64,000 bases of DNA from JAKPAM01 sp047601745 (GCA_047601745.1 JASGIS010000001.1:1116001-1180000), one strand, 5' to 3'; positions 39,167-48,435 are shown, counted from the stretch's first letter. Numbers and translations: made by a program. The notes: generated by a model from the letters alone, not told the origin.

Positions 39167-40153
39167 CTATTGCGGCTCGACCCCCGCCACGTCGGCCAGG
39201 CGCTTCCACTCCTTCTGGTCCTCGGCGATCGTCCTGGCCAGTTCCGGCCCCGCGGCAGGATAAGCGATCGTGCCCCGGCTCGCGTAGTGCTCGGTCGCCA
39301 GCGGCGATTCCACGAACGCCAACGCCGCGCGCGAGAGCTTGTCGACGATCTGCGCAGGCGTACCGGCGGGAGCGAACAACCCGGTCCAGCTCATCAGCGT
39401 GACGCCCGGCACGCCGGCCTCGGCCAGCGTGGGCACGTCGGCAATCGCCGGGACCCTCGTCGGCCCGACGACCGCCAGTCCCCGCGCCCGGCCGGACTGG
39501 ATCAGCGGCGTCGCCGTCGAGACCTCGAGCACGGTGTAGTCGAGCACGCCGCCGAACAGGTCCTGCACCACGTTCGCGGTGGCCTTGTAAGGCACCTCCT
39601 GGACCTTGACCTTGGCGGCCTCGTGGACCGCGGCCAGGAACAGCCGGTAGCCGGAAGTTCCATAACCCGCATTGAGCGTACCCGGCTTCGCGCGGGCGGC
39701 GGCCATCAGTTCGTCCAGGCTGCGGTGCGGCGAAGTCGCCGAAACGATCAGCACGTTCGGGATCGCGTTCAGGCGCGCCACCGGCACGAAATCCCGTTCC
39801 GGCACGTACGGCAGGTTCTTGTACAGCGCCGGATTGGCCGCCATCGTGCTGGATACGCCGTACAGGATCGTATAGCCGTCCGGCGCGGACTTCGCCACGT
39901 GGTCGGCTGCGACGATCGTATTGGCGCCCGGCCGGTTCTCCACGACGAAGCTCTGGCCGAGCGCCTGGCTCAGGTAGGTGGCGAGCCGTCGGCTGTAGTC
40001 GTCGACGCCGGTGCCTGCGCTGGTCACCGAAACCAGGCGTACGGGCCGTTCCGGATAGCCTTGCGCCGCCGCCGACGCGGCCGCCAGCAAGCCTGCGCAT
40101 AAGCCCGCGAACATCGTCAGGCGCCTGGCGCGCCGCGAAATGAAGCTCGCCAT
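39167..40153 (-). CDS. Bug/TctC-family tripartite tricarboxylate transporter binding protein
   Basis: A 328-residue periplasmic Bug protein with a signal peptide (RRLTMFAGLCAGLLAAASAA, then AQG). Family segments are YPERPVRLVSVTSAGTGVDD near the mature N-terminus and VVENRPGANTIVAADHVAKS. The later segments MSWTGLFAPAGTPAQIVDKL and DQKEWKRL are also typical. Bug proteins are greatly expanded in Burkholderiales and bind carboxylates; no TctA/TctB genes are adjacent. AGGAGACGACC lies ahead of the start. It is convergent with the TonB receptor gene. Confidence 0.9.
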   Translation of the reverse strand: MASFISRRARRLTMFAGLCAGLLAAASAAAQGYPERPVRLVSVTSAGTGVDDYSRRLATYLSQALGQSFVVENRPGANTIVAADHVAKSAPDGYTILYGVSSTMAANPALYKNLPYVPERDFVPVARLNAIPNVLIVSATSPHRSLDELMAAARAKPGTLNAGYGTSGYRLFLAAVHEAAKVKVQEVPYKATANVVQDLFGGVLDYTVLEVSTATPLIQSGRARGLAVVGPTRVPAIADVPTLAEAGVPGVTLMSWTGLFAPAGTPAQIVDKLSRAALAFVESPLATEHYASRGTIAYPAAGPELARTIAEDQKEWKRLADVAGVEPQ

Positions 40154-40276
40154 CGGTCGTCTCCTCTTGTCGTCATGTCGAGGCGGCACGCTCGTACGGC
40201 AGCATGCCGGCCGTCCGGTGCACGATGCGGCCGTTCCGGCCGACGCCGCGCTTACCGGCGTGCCGGACGGACTGCC

Positions 40277-41464
40277 TCAGCCTCGGCCGTACAGCGTCAC
40301 GACGCAAGCGCCGCCCAGCCCCAGGTTGTGCTGCAGCGCCAGTTGCACGCCCTCGACCTGGCGTTTGTCGGCGGTACCGCGCAGTTGATTGGTCAGCTCG
40401 TAGCACTGCGCCAGCCCGGTGGCGCCCAGCGGATGGCCCTTGGACAGCAGCCCGCCCGACGGGTTCGTGACCACCTGTCCGCCGTAGGTGTTGTCGCCGT
40501 CCGCCACGAACTTCTCGCCCTCGCCCTCCGGGCAAAGACCCAGCGCCTCGTAACTGAGCAGCTCGTTCTGCGCGAAGCAGTCGTGCAGTTCGCAAACGCG
40601 GATGTCCTTCGGATCGACGCCGGACTTCTCGTAGACCTTCTGCGCGGCCGCCCGAGCCATCGGGAATCCCGCGTAGCTGATCAGCGAGGGCGGATCGAAG
40701 GATTCGACCGGATCGGTGGTCATCGCCTGGGCCAGGATCTGCACGTCGGTGCGCAGCCCGTGCTTCTTGGCGAAGCGTTCCGAGACGATGATCGCCGCCG
40801 CCGCGCCGCAGGTCGGCGGACAGGCCATCAGGCGCGTCATCACGCCGGGCCACATCACCTTGTCGTTCATCACGTCCTCGGTGGTGACCACGTTCCTGAA
40901 GATCGCCAGCGGGTTGTTCGCGGCATGGCGGCTGGCCTTGGCCCGGATCGCGGCGAAGGTCTCCATCCGGGTGCCGTACTTCTGCATGTGCTCGCGCCCG
41001 GCGCCGCCGAACGTGCGCAGCGCTTGCGGCAGATCCGGAACGTCGGCGGTCAGCTCGAGCATGATCGGCTGGAAGCGGGCGCGGGTGCGCGGCCGGTCGT
41101 CCCAGTGCGACTTCAGCGCACCGGCCTGCATCTGCTCGAAGCCCAGCGCCAGCGCGCAATCGACGTCACCCAGCGCCACCGCCTGGCGCGCCAGGTACAG
41201 CGCGGTGGAACCGGTCGAGCAGTTGTTGTTGACGTTGACGATCGGAATCCCGGTCAGGCCGACCTCGTACAGCGCGGTCTGTCCGCTGGTGGAATCGCCG
41301 TATACGTAGCCGACATAAGCCTGCTGCACCTGCTCGTAGCCGATGCCGGCGTCGGCCAGCGCACGGCGCACCGCATCCGCGCCCATGTCGGTGTAGCTCG
41401 GGCTGGCGCCCGGCTTGGAAAACGGGATCATGCCGACGCCGCCGACGATGACTTTCTCGCTCAT
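40277..41464 (-). CDS. SCP2/lipid-transfer-type thiolase
   Basis: A 395-residue thiolase-superfamily enzyme of the SCP-x/lipid-transfer branch. The nucleophilic Cys is in NNNCSTGSTALYLA, and the other active-site motifs are ELHDCFAQNELL and GGLLSKGHPLGATGLAQ. Many bacterial relatives act in beta-oxidation or sterol side-chain degradation and need an OB-fold DUF35 partner, which is not seen nearby. The start at MSEKVIV follows CAGGAGACC. An acyl-CoA dehydrogenase relic lies just upstream, suggesting this locus once held a larger fatty-acid catabolic operon. Confidence 0.87.
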   Translation of the reverse strand: MSEKVIVGGVGMIPFSKPGASPSYTDMGADAVRRALADAGIGYEQVQQAYVGYVYGDSTSGQTALYEVGLTGIPIVNVNNNCSTGSTALYLARQAVALGDVDCALALGFEQMQAGALKSHWDDRPRTRARFQPIMLELTADVPDLPQALRTFGGAGREHMQKYGTRMETFAAIRAKASRHAANNPLAIFRNVVTTEDVMNDKVMWPGVMTRLMACPPTCGAAAAIIVSERFAKKHGLRTDVQILAQAMTTDPVESFDPPSLISYAGFPMARAAAQKVYEKSGVDPKDIRVCELHDCFAQNELLSYEALGLCPEGEGEKFVADGDNTYGGQVVTNPSGGLLSKGHPLGATGLAQCYELTNQLRGTADKRQVEGVQLALQHNLGLGGACVVTLYGRG

Positions 41465-41513
41465 GCTGGTCTCCTGAATTCGATGGTTCATTGAAACAAC
41501 CGGGATTGCGCGC

Positions 41514-41645
41514 TCACGGCTTGCGAGCGATCGGTCGCTCGGCACCTCGCCGGCAACGCCGACGAGGTGCCGCCCGGTAGTCGGTGAAGATACGTGCGAT
41601 CGGGTATTCGAGCACGAATCCGTATCCGGCGTGCAGTCGAACCAT
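41514..41645 (-). pseudogene. acyl-CoA dehydrogenase, C-terminal remnant
   Basis: On the minus strand the frame reads MVRLHAGYGFVLEYPIARIF followed by TDYRAA, the conserved C-terminal part of acyl-CoA dehydrogenases (usually IHGGYGF-EYP-ERLYRD-R). It then runs into a non-homologous Arg-rich tail and a stop. The remainder of the gene is not found upstream. The fragment lies 50 bp upstream of the SCP2 thiolase on the same strand. Confidence 0.6.
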
Positions 41646-41707
41646 CGGCGAGCTCGAACGTCGTGTTCGGGAAGCCCCGCACCGTCCCCGGCTGTTTGCC
41701 TGCGATG

Positions 41708-41947
41708 TCAGCGCAAGCCGTACAGCAGCAGGAACTGCGCATCGCCGAGGGCGCTCACGAGGCCCAGGCCATCGCGGTCGATCGGGGCGCTGTCACCGGC
41801 TTCGAGCACGATGTCGCGCGGGTCGTTGTCCTGCGTCAGCCACAGAGCGCCGCTCAGGCACTGGACTCGCAGACCCTTGCCGGCTTCGATTCGATACGCA
41901 TCGCCGTGGCGCAGACCAATGGCGGGAAGCCTCAGATCGGTATTCAT
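41708..41947 (-). CDS. DUF2917-domain small protein
   Basis: A 79-residue cupin-like protein of the DUF2917 family: LRHGDAYRIEAGKGLRVQCL, then SGALWLTQDNDPRDIVLEAGDS. The ATG has AAGGAGCAGTG before it. Such proteins are commonly found divergent from a GcvA-like LysR gene in Burkholderiales, as here (149-bp spacer). Their function is not established. Confidence 0.78.
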   Translation of the reverse strand: MNTDLRLPAIGLRHGDAYRIEAGKGLRVQCLSGALWLTQDNDPRDIVLEAGDSAPIDRDGLGLVSALGDAQFLLLYGLR

Positions 41948-42096
41948 CACTGCTCCTTTGCATGCAGAATGTGCATCCGTTTCCCTGTGCCCGGCGCGAC
42001 TTTCGCGCCGAATGGAACCAAGTCTGTTCCGACGGAAAGGGCGCTTCAAACGGTATGTTCGAATGGCTTGCATGCAAAAACGGAATGTGAAATCCG

Positions 42097-43014
42097 ATGC
42101 GCCGCCGCAACTACGACCTGCCGCCGCTGGACCAGCTCGAAGCCTTCGAAGCCGCCGCGCGGCACCTGAGCTTCACCAAGGCCGCCGATGAGCTGGCACT
42201 GACGCAATCGGCGGTGAGCCGCCAGATCGCAGCGCTCGAAGCCTACTTCGGCGTTCCGCTGTTCCAGCGCCTGCACCGCGCGCTGCGCCTCAGCGACGAA
42301 GGCCTGCAGTTGCAGCGCACCGTGGTCGACGTGCTGCAGCGCTTGCATCAGGCCAGTGCCGCGCTGCGCGGCGAGCGGCGGCTGAAAACCGTGGTCGTGA
42401 CCACGACCCCGGGCTTCGCCGGGTTGTGGCTGATTCCGCGGCTGACCGGTTTCACCGCATCGCACCCGGATGTCGACGTGCGTATTTCCGCCAGTTATGG
42501 CGTGCTCAACCTCGACCGGGACGGCGTCGACGTGGCGATCCGCTACCACACCGAGCAAGGTGCAGGCAGCGAGGCGCTGCGCCTGTTCGGCGAGGTGGCG
42601 ATGCCGGTATGTGCGCCGCGCCTGCGGCGCGACCCGGTGCGGCCGTTGAAGCGACCCGAGGACCTGCGCCATCATTGCCTGCTGCACCTGGACAGCGGCC
42701 CGGGCTCGCACCTGCTGGAATGGCCGCCCTGGCTGCGCGCGATGAAGCTCGATGACCTGAAGCCGGCGAGCGTACTGCACTTCTCCATGTACGATCAGTT
42801 GATCCAGGCCGCGGTCAACGGGCAAGGCGTGGCGCTGGGGCGGTTGCCGCTGGTCAACGACCTGATCGCCCGGCGCAAGTTGGTCGTGCCCTTCAGCGCG
42901 AGCGTCGTCTCGCCGCGCAGCTACTTCGTGCTCCGGTCACAGGCCTCGCATCACAAGGCCGAGGTACGCGAGTTCCTGTCCTGGCTAATGGCCGAGGGCG
43001 CGGCCGCTGGCTGA
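42097..43014 (+). CDS. GcvA-like LysR-type regulator
   Basis: A 305-residue LysR regulator of the GcvA/AmpR branch: an N-terminal HTH (LDQLEAFEAAARHLSFTKAA, then ALTQSAVSRQIAALE) and a PBP2 effector domain ending RSYFVLRSQASHHKAEVREF. It is divergent from the DUF2917 gene, the most likely target. The C-terminus lies 54 bp before the OmpA-domain gene. Confidence 0.88.
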   Translation: MRRRNYDLPPLDQLEAFEAAARHLSFTKAADELALTQSAVSRQIAALEAYFGVPLFQRLHRALRLSDEGLQLQRTVVDVLQRLHQASAALRGERRLKTVVVTTTPGFAGLWLIPRLTGFTASHPDVDVRISASYGVLNLDRDGVDVAIRYHTEQGAGSEALRLFGEVAMPVCAPRLRRDPVRPLKRPEDLRHHCLLHLDSGPGSHLLEWPPWLRAMKLDDLKPASVLHFSMYDQLIQAAVNGQGVALGRLPLVNDLIARRKLVVPFSASVVSPRSYFVLRSQASHHKAEVREFLSWLMAEGAAAG

Positions 43015-43068
43015 TATCCTCGCCTGCCTCGATTCCATTCCCAGCCGCGATCTCCGGGAGAACCACTC

Positions 43069-44121
43069 TTGAATGCTCGAATCGCTCCGTTGTCGGCGCA
43101 GCCGCATCCGGCAAGCCGCCTTCCCGCCGGCAATCGTCGCAAACTTCGCTGGCCGGCCCTCCTGTTGAGCGTCTGCATGGGCGCGGGCGCCGCCTCTGCC
43201 GCCATCGCGCAAAGCTTCGATCCGGCCAAGATCAACGATCATCCCGTCGTCTCGCGCTTCCAGGGATCGACGCCGATCGGCTACACGCAGGTGGATTTCG
43301 ACGAGATGTCGCTGCCGCTCGGGCCGCTGTCCGCCGATAAGAGCCGCTTCGAGAAGGCGCGCACCGTCCAGGGCAAGGTGACGCGTATCGCCTACGTCGG
43401 CCCGGAAAACAAGTCCGGAATCGAGATCTACCGCAACTACAAGGATGCGCTCGCCAAAGCAGGCTTTCGCATCGATTTCGAGTGCGCGGCGCAGTCCTGC
43501 GGCGATGGCTTCGAAGCCGCGGTCCAGCTTCTCACCGCCCGACCACAGGTCCAGGGAGAGGGCAGCAAGCTGATCAACACGCTGCAGGCCACCAACGGCG
43601 ACGTGCGCGTGCTGACCGCGCATCTGGATCGGCCGACGGGCCCGGTGGACCTGACGCTGCTGGTGTCCAAGGACGATACGCGCGCGCCCGGAACCCTGCT
43701 CAGCATCGTCGAAGGCAAGGCGATGGACCAGGGACAGGTCAAGGTCGATGCGAAGGCGATGGCATCGGGCCTGGGTGCGGCCGGCCATATCGCGTTGTAC
43801 GGCATCCAGTTCAAGAGCGACAGTGCCGAGCTCACGCCGGCTTCGGACGAGACGCTCGCGCAGATGGCCGCGTTGCTGAAGGACAAGCCCGACCTGAAGG
43901 TCTACATCGTCGGCCACACGGACAACACCGGCGCCGTCGCGCACAACCTCAGCCTGTCACAGCAGCGTGCCGAAAGCGTGGTCAAGGCGCTGAGCGGCCG
44001 CTACGGCATCGCTGCGGCGCGACTGGCCGCCAAGGGCGTCGCCTCGTATGCGCCGGTGGCCAGCAATGCGGACGAGGCGGGACGGGCGAAGAACCGTCGG
44101 GTGGAGCTGGTCGCTCAGTAG
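43069..44121 (+). CDS. DUF4892/OmpA-domain envelope protein
   Basis: A 350-residue exported protein. The start is a TTG with GGGAGAACC upstream, and a signal peptide ends near AAIAQS. The N-terminal half (DHPVVSRFQGSTPIGYTQVD) resembles the DUF4892 region of OmpA-like proteins of unknown role. The C-terminal half (from about residue 240) is an OmpA peptidoglycan-binding domain with YGIQFKSDSAELTPAS and YIVGHTDNTGAVAHNLSLS, then AGRAKNRRVEL. It probably anchors the outer membrane or a partner to peptidoglycan. Confidence 0.85.
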   Translation: MNARIAPLSAQPHPASRLPAGNRRKLRWPALLLSVCMGAGAASAAIAQSFDPAKINDHPVVSRFQGSTPIGYTQVDFDEMSLPLGPLSADKSRFEKARTVQGKVTRIAYVGPENKSGIEIYRNYKDALAKAGFRIDFECAAQSCGDGFEAAVQLLTARPQVQGEGSKLINTLQATNGDVRVLTAHLDRPTGPVDLTLLVSKDDTRAPGTLLSIVEGKAMDQGQVKVDAKAMASGLGAAGHIALYGIQFKSDSAELTPASDETLAQMAALLKDKPDLKVYIVGHTDNTGAVAHNLSLSQQRAESVVKALSGRYGIAAARLAAKGVASYAPVASNADEAGRAKNRRVELVAQ

Positions 44122-44233
44122 ACCAGGCGACGTGAAAAGAATGGACGGAAGGATGGACGGCACCGCGAGCCTTGTCGGCGACAATGCCGAGTCCACCCCC
44201 ATCCAAACCACCGTCGCAAGAGGAGTGAGCATC

Positions 44234-45202
44234 TTGAAAAAGCTGTCGATTCTCGCGTTGTCCGCCGTCTGTTGCCTGACTGCCGTCGATAGTGCATCGG
44301 CCGCGTGGCCGGACAAGCCGATCCGCATCATCGTACCGGCGGCGCCCGGCGGGACCACCGACGTCGCCGCGCGGGTGCTGGCGGAAAAGATGGGGCCGGT
44401 GCTCGGCACCAACGTGGTGGTCGAGAACAAGGCCGGCGCCGGCGGCGTCATCGGTGCCGAGGCGCTGGTGCGTTCGGCGCCGGACGGCTACACGCTGATG
44501 ATGGGCAACATCGGGCCGAACGCGATCCTCTACAGCCTGTCGAAGAAACTGCCGTACAAGCCCGAGGATTTCGCGCCGATCACGATGGTGATCTCCAATC
44601 CGAACGTGCTGGTCGTCAATGCGGATTCGCCGTACAAGTCGGTCGCCGACCTGGTCGCGGCGATCCGCAAGGACCCGAACGGCAACTTTTCGTTCGGATC
44701 GTCCGGCCCCGGGCAGTCGCCGCACATGACGGCCGAGATGTTCACCCAGCGCGCCGGCATCAAGCTGCCGCACATTCCGTACAAGGGCGCGGGGCCGGCG
44801 GTGACGGCGCTGATGGGCAAGGAGTTCACGTTCATGACGGACAACCTGCCCAGTTCGATTCCGCACATCCGTTCGGGCAGGTTCCGTGCGCTCGCGGTGA
44901 CCAGCGCCCAGCGCGCGCCGGAACTGCCCGACGTGCCGACGATGGCGGAGGCCGGCGTGCCCAACATGGTGGTCACCGCGTGGTTCGGCCTGTTCGCACC
45001 CGCCGGCACGCCGCAGCCGGTGCTCGAGCGGCTTCAGCAGGCGGCCAGCACGATCCTGCAGACGCCGGAGATCCGCAAGCGCTTCGCCGAGATGGGTGGG
45101 CAGGCGGGCGGCAACAGCTCGGCGGAGTTCGCCGCGTTCGTCAAGCAGCAGCAGGCCGACTGGAAGGAGATCGTGGAGACCGCCAAGCTGTCGATCGACT
45201 GA
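44234..45202 (+). CDS. Bug/TctC-family tripartite tricarboxylate transporter binding protein
   Basis: A 322-residue Bug protein with a signal peptide (KKLSILALSAVCCLTAVDSA, then SAA) and the mature start WPDKPIRIIVPAAPGGTTDV. VVENKAGAGGVIGAEALVRS and ADWKEIVETAKLSID are further family segments. The TTG at 44234 is chosen because AAGAGGAG lies at the right distance; a GTG at 44225 is possible. It has no adjacent transporter membrane genes. The neighbour downstream is an epoxide-hydrolase-like gene in the same direction. Confidence 0.88.
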   Translation: MKKLSILALSAVCCLTAVDSASAAWPDKPIRIIVPAAPGGTTDVAARVLAEKMGPVLGTNVVVENKAGAGGVIGAEALVRSAPDGYTLMMGNIGPNAILYSLSKKLPYKPEDFAPITMVISNPNVLVVNADSPYKSVADLVAAIRKDPNGNFSFGSSGPGQSPHMTAEMFTQRAGIKLPHIPYKGAGPAVTALMGKEFTFMTDNLPSSIPHIRSGRFRALAVTSAQRAPELPDVPTMAEAGVPNMVVTAWFGLFAPAGTPQPVLERLQQAASTILQTPEIRKRFAEMGGQAGGNSSAEFAAFVKQQQADWKEIVETAKLSID

Positions 45203-45290
45203 GTATCGACGGAACTCGCCGAGGCGGATTGGCGCTTCGAACAGTCGGACCCGGCAGTCGCGGCATCGGCAGCAACCAGGAGCGAGGTTA

Positions 45291-46187
45291 ATGGGCGCGT
45301 TCGAATACGTCACGGCGGGCGATCTGGATTTCGCCTGCCGGCTCCACGGAGATCCGGCATCGACCCGGACGGTCGTGCTGCTGCACGGCTTTCCCTACGA
45401 TGTCCACGCCTGGGACGAGGTGGTCCCGCCGCTCGTCGCGGCCGGCTGCCGCGTCATCGTTCCCTGGCTGCGCGGCTATGGCCCGACCCGCTTCCGCTCG
45501 GCGAAGACGCTGCGCTCCGGCCAGCAGGGCGTGCTCGGCCGCGACCTGCTGATGCTGCTCGACGCGTTGTCGATCGACCGCGCGGTGCTGGCCGGCTACG
45601 ACTGGGGCGGGCGCGCAGCCTGCATCGTCGCGGCGCTGTGGCCGGAGCGCGTCGCCGGCCTGGTCAGCGGCAACGGCTACAACATCCAGGACATCGCCGC
45701 GTCGGCGCGGCCGGCCCCGCCCGAGGACGAGCACCGCCTCTGGTATCAGTATTACTTCCATGGCGAGCGGGGCCGGCTCGGCCTGGCCGCGAACCGCCGA
45801 GACCTGTGCCGGCTGCTGTGGCGCCTGTGGTCGCCGCAGTGGGCGTTCGACGAGGCCACCTTCGAACGCAGCGCGCAAGCCTTCGACAACCCCGACTTCG
45901 TCGAGGTCGTCATCCATTCGTATCGGCATCGCTACGGCCTCGTGGCCGGCGCCCCCGAGGCCGAAGAGATCGAACGGCGGCTGGCGTCGCGCCCGGCCAT
46001 CACCGTGCCGGCGATCATCATCGATGGCGGCTGCGACGGCGTGCTGACCGGCAGCGGCTGCGTCGGGCACGAGCGCCATTTCAGCGGGCGCTGCGAACGG
46101 CGCGTGTTCCCGTCGGCCGGCCACAACCTGCCCCAGGAGGCGCCGGACGACTTCGCCCGGGCCATCCTCGCGCTCGCGACTACCTGA
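45291..46187 (+). CDS. alpha/beta hydrolase, epoxide hydrolase/haloalkane dehalogenase-like
   Basis: A 298-residue alpha/beta hydrolase whose nucleophile elbow reads AGYDWGGRAA, with Asp instead of Ser. This is the hallmark of epoxide hydrolases, haloalkane and fluoroacetate dehalogenases. The oxyanion motif is LLHGFPYDVHAW, and the general base His is in SAGHNLPQEAPDDF. A cap domain with Trp/Tyr-rich segments (HRLWYQYYFHGERGR) lies between. GCGAGG is the ribosome binding site. The substrate is unknown; its position after the Bug gene suggests a joint role in using an organic acid or epoxide. Confidence 0.82.
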   Translation: MGAFEYVTAGDLDFACRLHGDPASTRTVVLLHGFPYDVHAWDEVVPPLVAAGCRVIVPWLRGYGPTRFRSAKTLRSGQQGVLGRDLLMLLDALSIDRAVLAGYDWGGRAACIVAALWPERVAGLVSGNGYNIQDIAASARPAPPEDEHRLWYQYYFHGERGRLGLAANRRDLCRLLWRLWSPQWAFDEATFERSAQAFDNPDFVEVVIHSYRHRYGLVAGAPEAEEIERRLASRPAITVPAIIIDGGCDGVLTGSGCVGHERHFSGRCERRVFPSAGHNLPQEAPDDFARAILALATT

Positions 46188-46389
46188 ACCGGAAACTGCG
46201 AGCGCCTCGGCGGAACCAGCGGCTGGGCGAGCGCCCGAACCGGCGCTTCGACATCGTGGCGAAGGCACGGAGTTCACGGGCTCGGGACTGTCCTTTTCGC
46301 GAGGGCAGGTGACCGAATGGCGCAAGACAGGTCTCGAGCCTGGCCTTACGATGTGACCTCTCCCTTTCTCTCGCGGACCCTCCGCTGCC

Positions 46390-47649
46390 ATGACCAGCAC
46401 CACCTCGTCCCTCGCGGCCGCCTCACCGGCTCCCGCCTCCGCCGCCCCGGCCGCCGCCTCCTCGGCCGCAGCCACCGCCCAGCCCAGGGCGGCCTTCGGC
46501 GTACTGGGCGCCATCAGCGCCTCGCACCTGATCAACGACATGATGCAGTCGCTGATCCTGGCGATGTACCCGGTGCTGCAGGGCAACTTCCACCTGAGCT
46601 TCGGGCAGATCGGTCTGATCACGCTGACCTACCAGCTCACCGCCTCGGTGTTCCAGCCGCTGGTCGGCCTGTACACCGACCGCCGCAGCACGCCCTATTC
46701 GCTGCCGGTCGGCATGTGCTTCACGCTGTGCGGGCTGCTGCTGCTGGCTTTCGCCACCAGCTTCCCGATGGTGCTGGCGGCGGCGGCGCTGGTGGGCACG
46801 GGCTCGTCGATCTTCCACCCCGAGTCCTCGCGCGTGGCGCGCATGGCCTCGGGTGGGCGGCACGGGCTGGCGCAGTCGCTGTTCCAGGTCGGCGGCAATA
46901 CCGGCAGCGCGCTGGGACCGCTGCTGGCCGCCGCCGTGGTGGTGCCGTTCGGCCAGCACAGCGCGGCCTGGTTCGCGCTGGCGGCGCTGCTGGGCATCGC
47001 GCTGCTGTCGCAGGTGAGCCGCTGGTACGCGCACCAGCACCGCACGGCGCGCGCGGCGCCCAAGACGGCGGCGACGCTGCCGCGTGGGCAGGTGATCGGC
47101 GCGGTGGCTGTGCTGCTGGTGCTGATCTTCTCGAAGTACTTCTACATCGCGGGAATCTCCAGCTTCTACACGTTCTACCTGATCCACCACTTCGGCGTGT
47201 CGGTGCAGAACTCGCAGCTGCTGCTGTTCGTGTTCCTGTTCGCCTCGGCGCTGGGCACGCTGGCCGGCGGGCCGGTGGGTGATCGCATCGGGCGCAAGCC
47301 GGTGATCTGGGCCTCGATCCTGGGCGTGGCGCCGTTCGCGCTGCTGCTGCCGCACGCCGACCTGTTCTGGACGGTCGCGCTGACGGTGGTCATCGGGCTG
47401 ATCCTGTCGTCGGCCTTCTCGGCCATCCTGGTGTACGCGCAGGAGCTGATCCCGGGCAAGGTGGGCATGGTGTCGGGCCTGTTCTTCGGCTTCGCCTTCG
47501 GCATGGGCGGGCTGGGCGCGGCCGTGCTGGGCCTGCTGGCCGACCGCACCAGCATCGAGTACGTGTACCACGTGATCGCCTACCTGCCGTTGCTGGGCAT
47601 GGTGGCGGCGCTGCTGCCTCGGGTGGGGCGGCAGGCGCGCCCGGCCTAG
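46390..47649 (+). CDS. fsr: MFS exporter, fosmidomycin-resistance (Fsr) type
   Basis: A 419-residue, 12-helix major facilitator of the Fsr family: after an Ala/Ser-rich N-terminal tail of about 35 residues come SASHLINDMMQSLILAMYPV and QIGLITLTYQLTASVFQPLVG. Then follow the loop 2-3 segment YTDRRSTPYSLP and GSSIFHPESSRVARMAS, the strongest Fsr signature. Family members confer fosmidomycin resistance by drug export; the natural substrate here is unknown. It is preceded by 202 bp without a recognisable gene or promoter consensus. Confidence 0.88.
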   Translation: MTSTTSSLAAASPAPASAAPAAASSAAATAQPRAAFGVLGAISASHLINDMMQSLILAMYPVLQGNFHLSFGQIGLITLTYQLTASVFQPLVGLYTDRRSTPYSLPVGMCFTLCGLLLLAFATSFPMVLAAAALVGTGSSIFHPESSRVARMASGGRHGLAQSLFQVGGNTGSALGPLLAAAVVVPFGQHSAAWFALAALLGIALLSQVSRWYAHQHRTARAAPKTAATLPRGQVIGAVAVLLVLIFSKYFYIAGISSFYTFYLIHHFGVSVQNSQLLLFVFLFASALGTLAGGPVGDRIGRKPVIWASILGVAPFALLLPHADLFWTVALTVVIGLILSSAFSAILVYAQELIPGKVGMVSGLFFGFAFGMGGLGAAVLGLLADRTSIEYVYHVIAYLPLLGMVAALLPRVGRQARPA

Positions 47650-47652
47650 TCA

Positions 47653-47699
47653 GCGCGGCAGGAAGACGCTCGCGCCCGGATCAGCCTTCGGCGGCGATG
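47653..47699. repeat. 47-bp direct repeat, left copy (matches 48543-48589)
   Basis: 46 of 47 bases match the segment at 48543-48589. The right copy includes the last six codons and the stop of the acyl-CoA ligase gene; this left copy is therefore a detached piece of that gene's 3' end. A second, adjacent repeat (TCTGGCGG-TGAGTCGCGACG-type) occurs at 47700-47729 and 48478-48506. Together they bracket the PIN/RHH toxin-antitoxin pair. Confidence 0.85.
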
Positions 47700-47753
47700 T
47701 CTGGCGGGGTGAGTCGCGACGAGGATCGAAACGTGGCCGCAACGGCCACGCAA

Positions 47754-48170
47754 TCATCCTTCGATGAATGCGCGAGGAGACAGTACGCGCGATTGCATCA
47801 CGACGTCGTCGAGCAGCGCCTGGTCGCCGGTGACGAGGACCAGATCCGTCCGGGCGGCAAGCAGATCCCAAAGCAGTTGATCGCCGAGGTCAGGCGCAGG
47901 CTGGCCCGCGCCCGGGGTCAGCACGATGGCTTGCTGGACCAGATCGGTAAGCAGGATATCGACTTCCGACACCGTCAAACCATGCTGCTTGCGCAAGGGC
48001 GCGCGCACGAGAACCCTGCGGTACTCCGCCAGCAACGGCTCTGACACCACGAAGGGAAAGGCCGCGGCAAGCATGCCGTCGAGGATGCGTGCTACCGGAG
48101 ACGTGGCGTTGCCGGTCAACAGCCCTGCCACCACGACGTTCGTGTCGACGATGACCGGTCGACGGCTCAC
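47754..48170 (-). CDS. PIN-domain toxin (COG1569-type)
   Basis: A 138-residue PIN-domain protein, a probable Mg-dependent endoribonuclease toxin. Acidic residues of the active site are seen in VIVDTNVVVAGLL (Asp near residue 9), SEPLLAEYRRVL and DLVLVTGDQALLD. It follows its antitoxin with an ATGA overlap at 48167-48170. The pair lies between direct repeats of the neighbouring ligase gene's end, suggesting it is an inserted module. Confidence 0.82.
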   Translation of the reverse strand: MSRRPVIVDTNVVVAGLLTGNATSPVARILDGMLAAAFPFVVSEPLLAEYRRVLVRAPLRKQHGLTVSEVDILLTDLVQQAIVLTPGAGQPAPDLGDQLLWDLLAARTDLVLVTGDQALLDDVVMQSRVLSPRAFIEG

Positions 48171-48406
48171 GGTTTGCGCCGTGCCGCTCGAACATGCTCC
48201 TGGGCGACGGCGAGGGCCTGGTCGTCAGGCAACCGGCTCCGCGCCCGAGCGCGGCGCACCAGATCACGGGCGTCTTCGCGCGATTTGATGCCGTAGAAGT
48301 CCAGGCTTTCGTCGATCAACTGACCGATCGTCTTGTCACGCTGCACAGCAGCTTCTTTCAGCGCTCGATACCGGGCTTCAGACAGGGTAATGGTCAGGCG
48401 GCTCAT
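48167..48406 (-). CDS. ribbon-helix-helix antitoxin
   Basis: A 79-residue antitoxin: an N-terminal RHH motif (SRLTITLSEARYRALKEAAV, then TIGQLIDESLDFYG) and a basic helical tail that should wrap the PIN toxin. It precedes the toxin gene in a coupled pair, the typical order. A perfect inverted repeat lies 12 bp upstream of its ATG and is probably its operator. Confidence 0.82.
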   Translation of the reverse strand: MSRLTITLSEARYRALKEAAVQRDKTIGQLIDESLDFYGIKSREDARDLVRRARARSRLPDDQALAVAQEHVRAARRKP

Positions 48407-48417
48407 GGCGATTCACC

Positions 48418-48435
48418 TTGGTGATAAATCACCAA
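48418..48435. promoter_or_regulatory. palindromic operator of the PIN/RHH module
   Basis: TTGGTGAT-AA-ATCACCAA is a perfect inverted repeat with 8-bp arms, 12 bp before the antitoxin start and AT-rich on its distal side. RHH antitoxins bind such sites to autoregulate. Confidence 0.75.
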
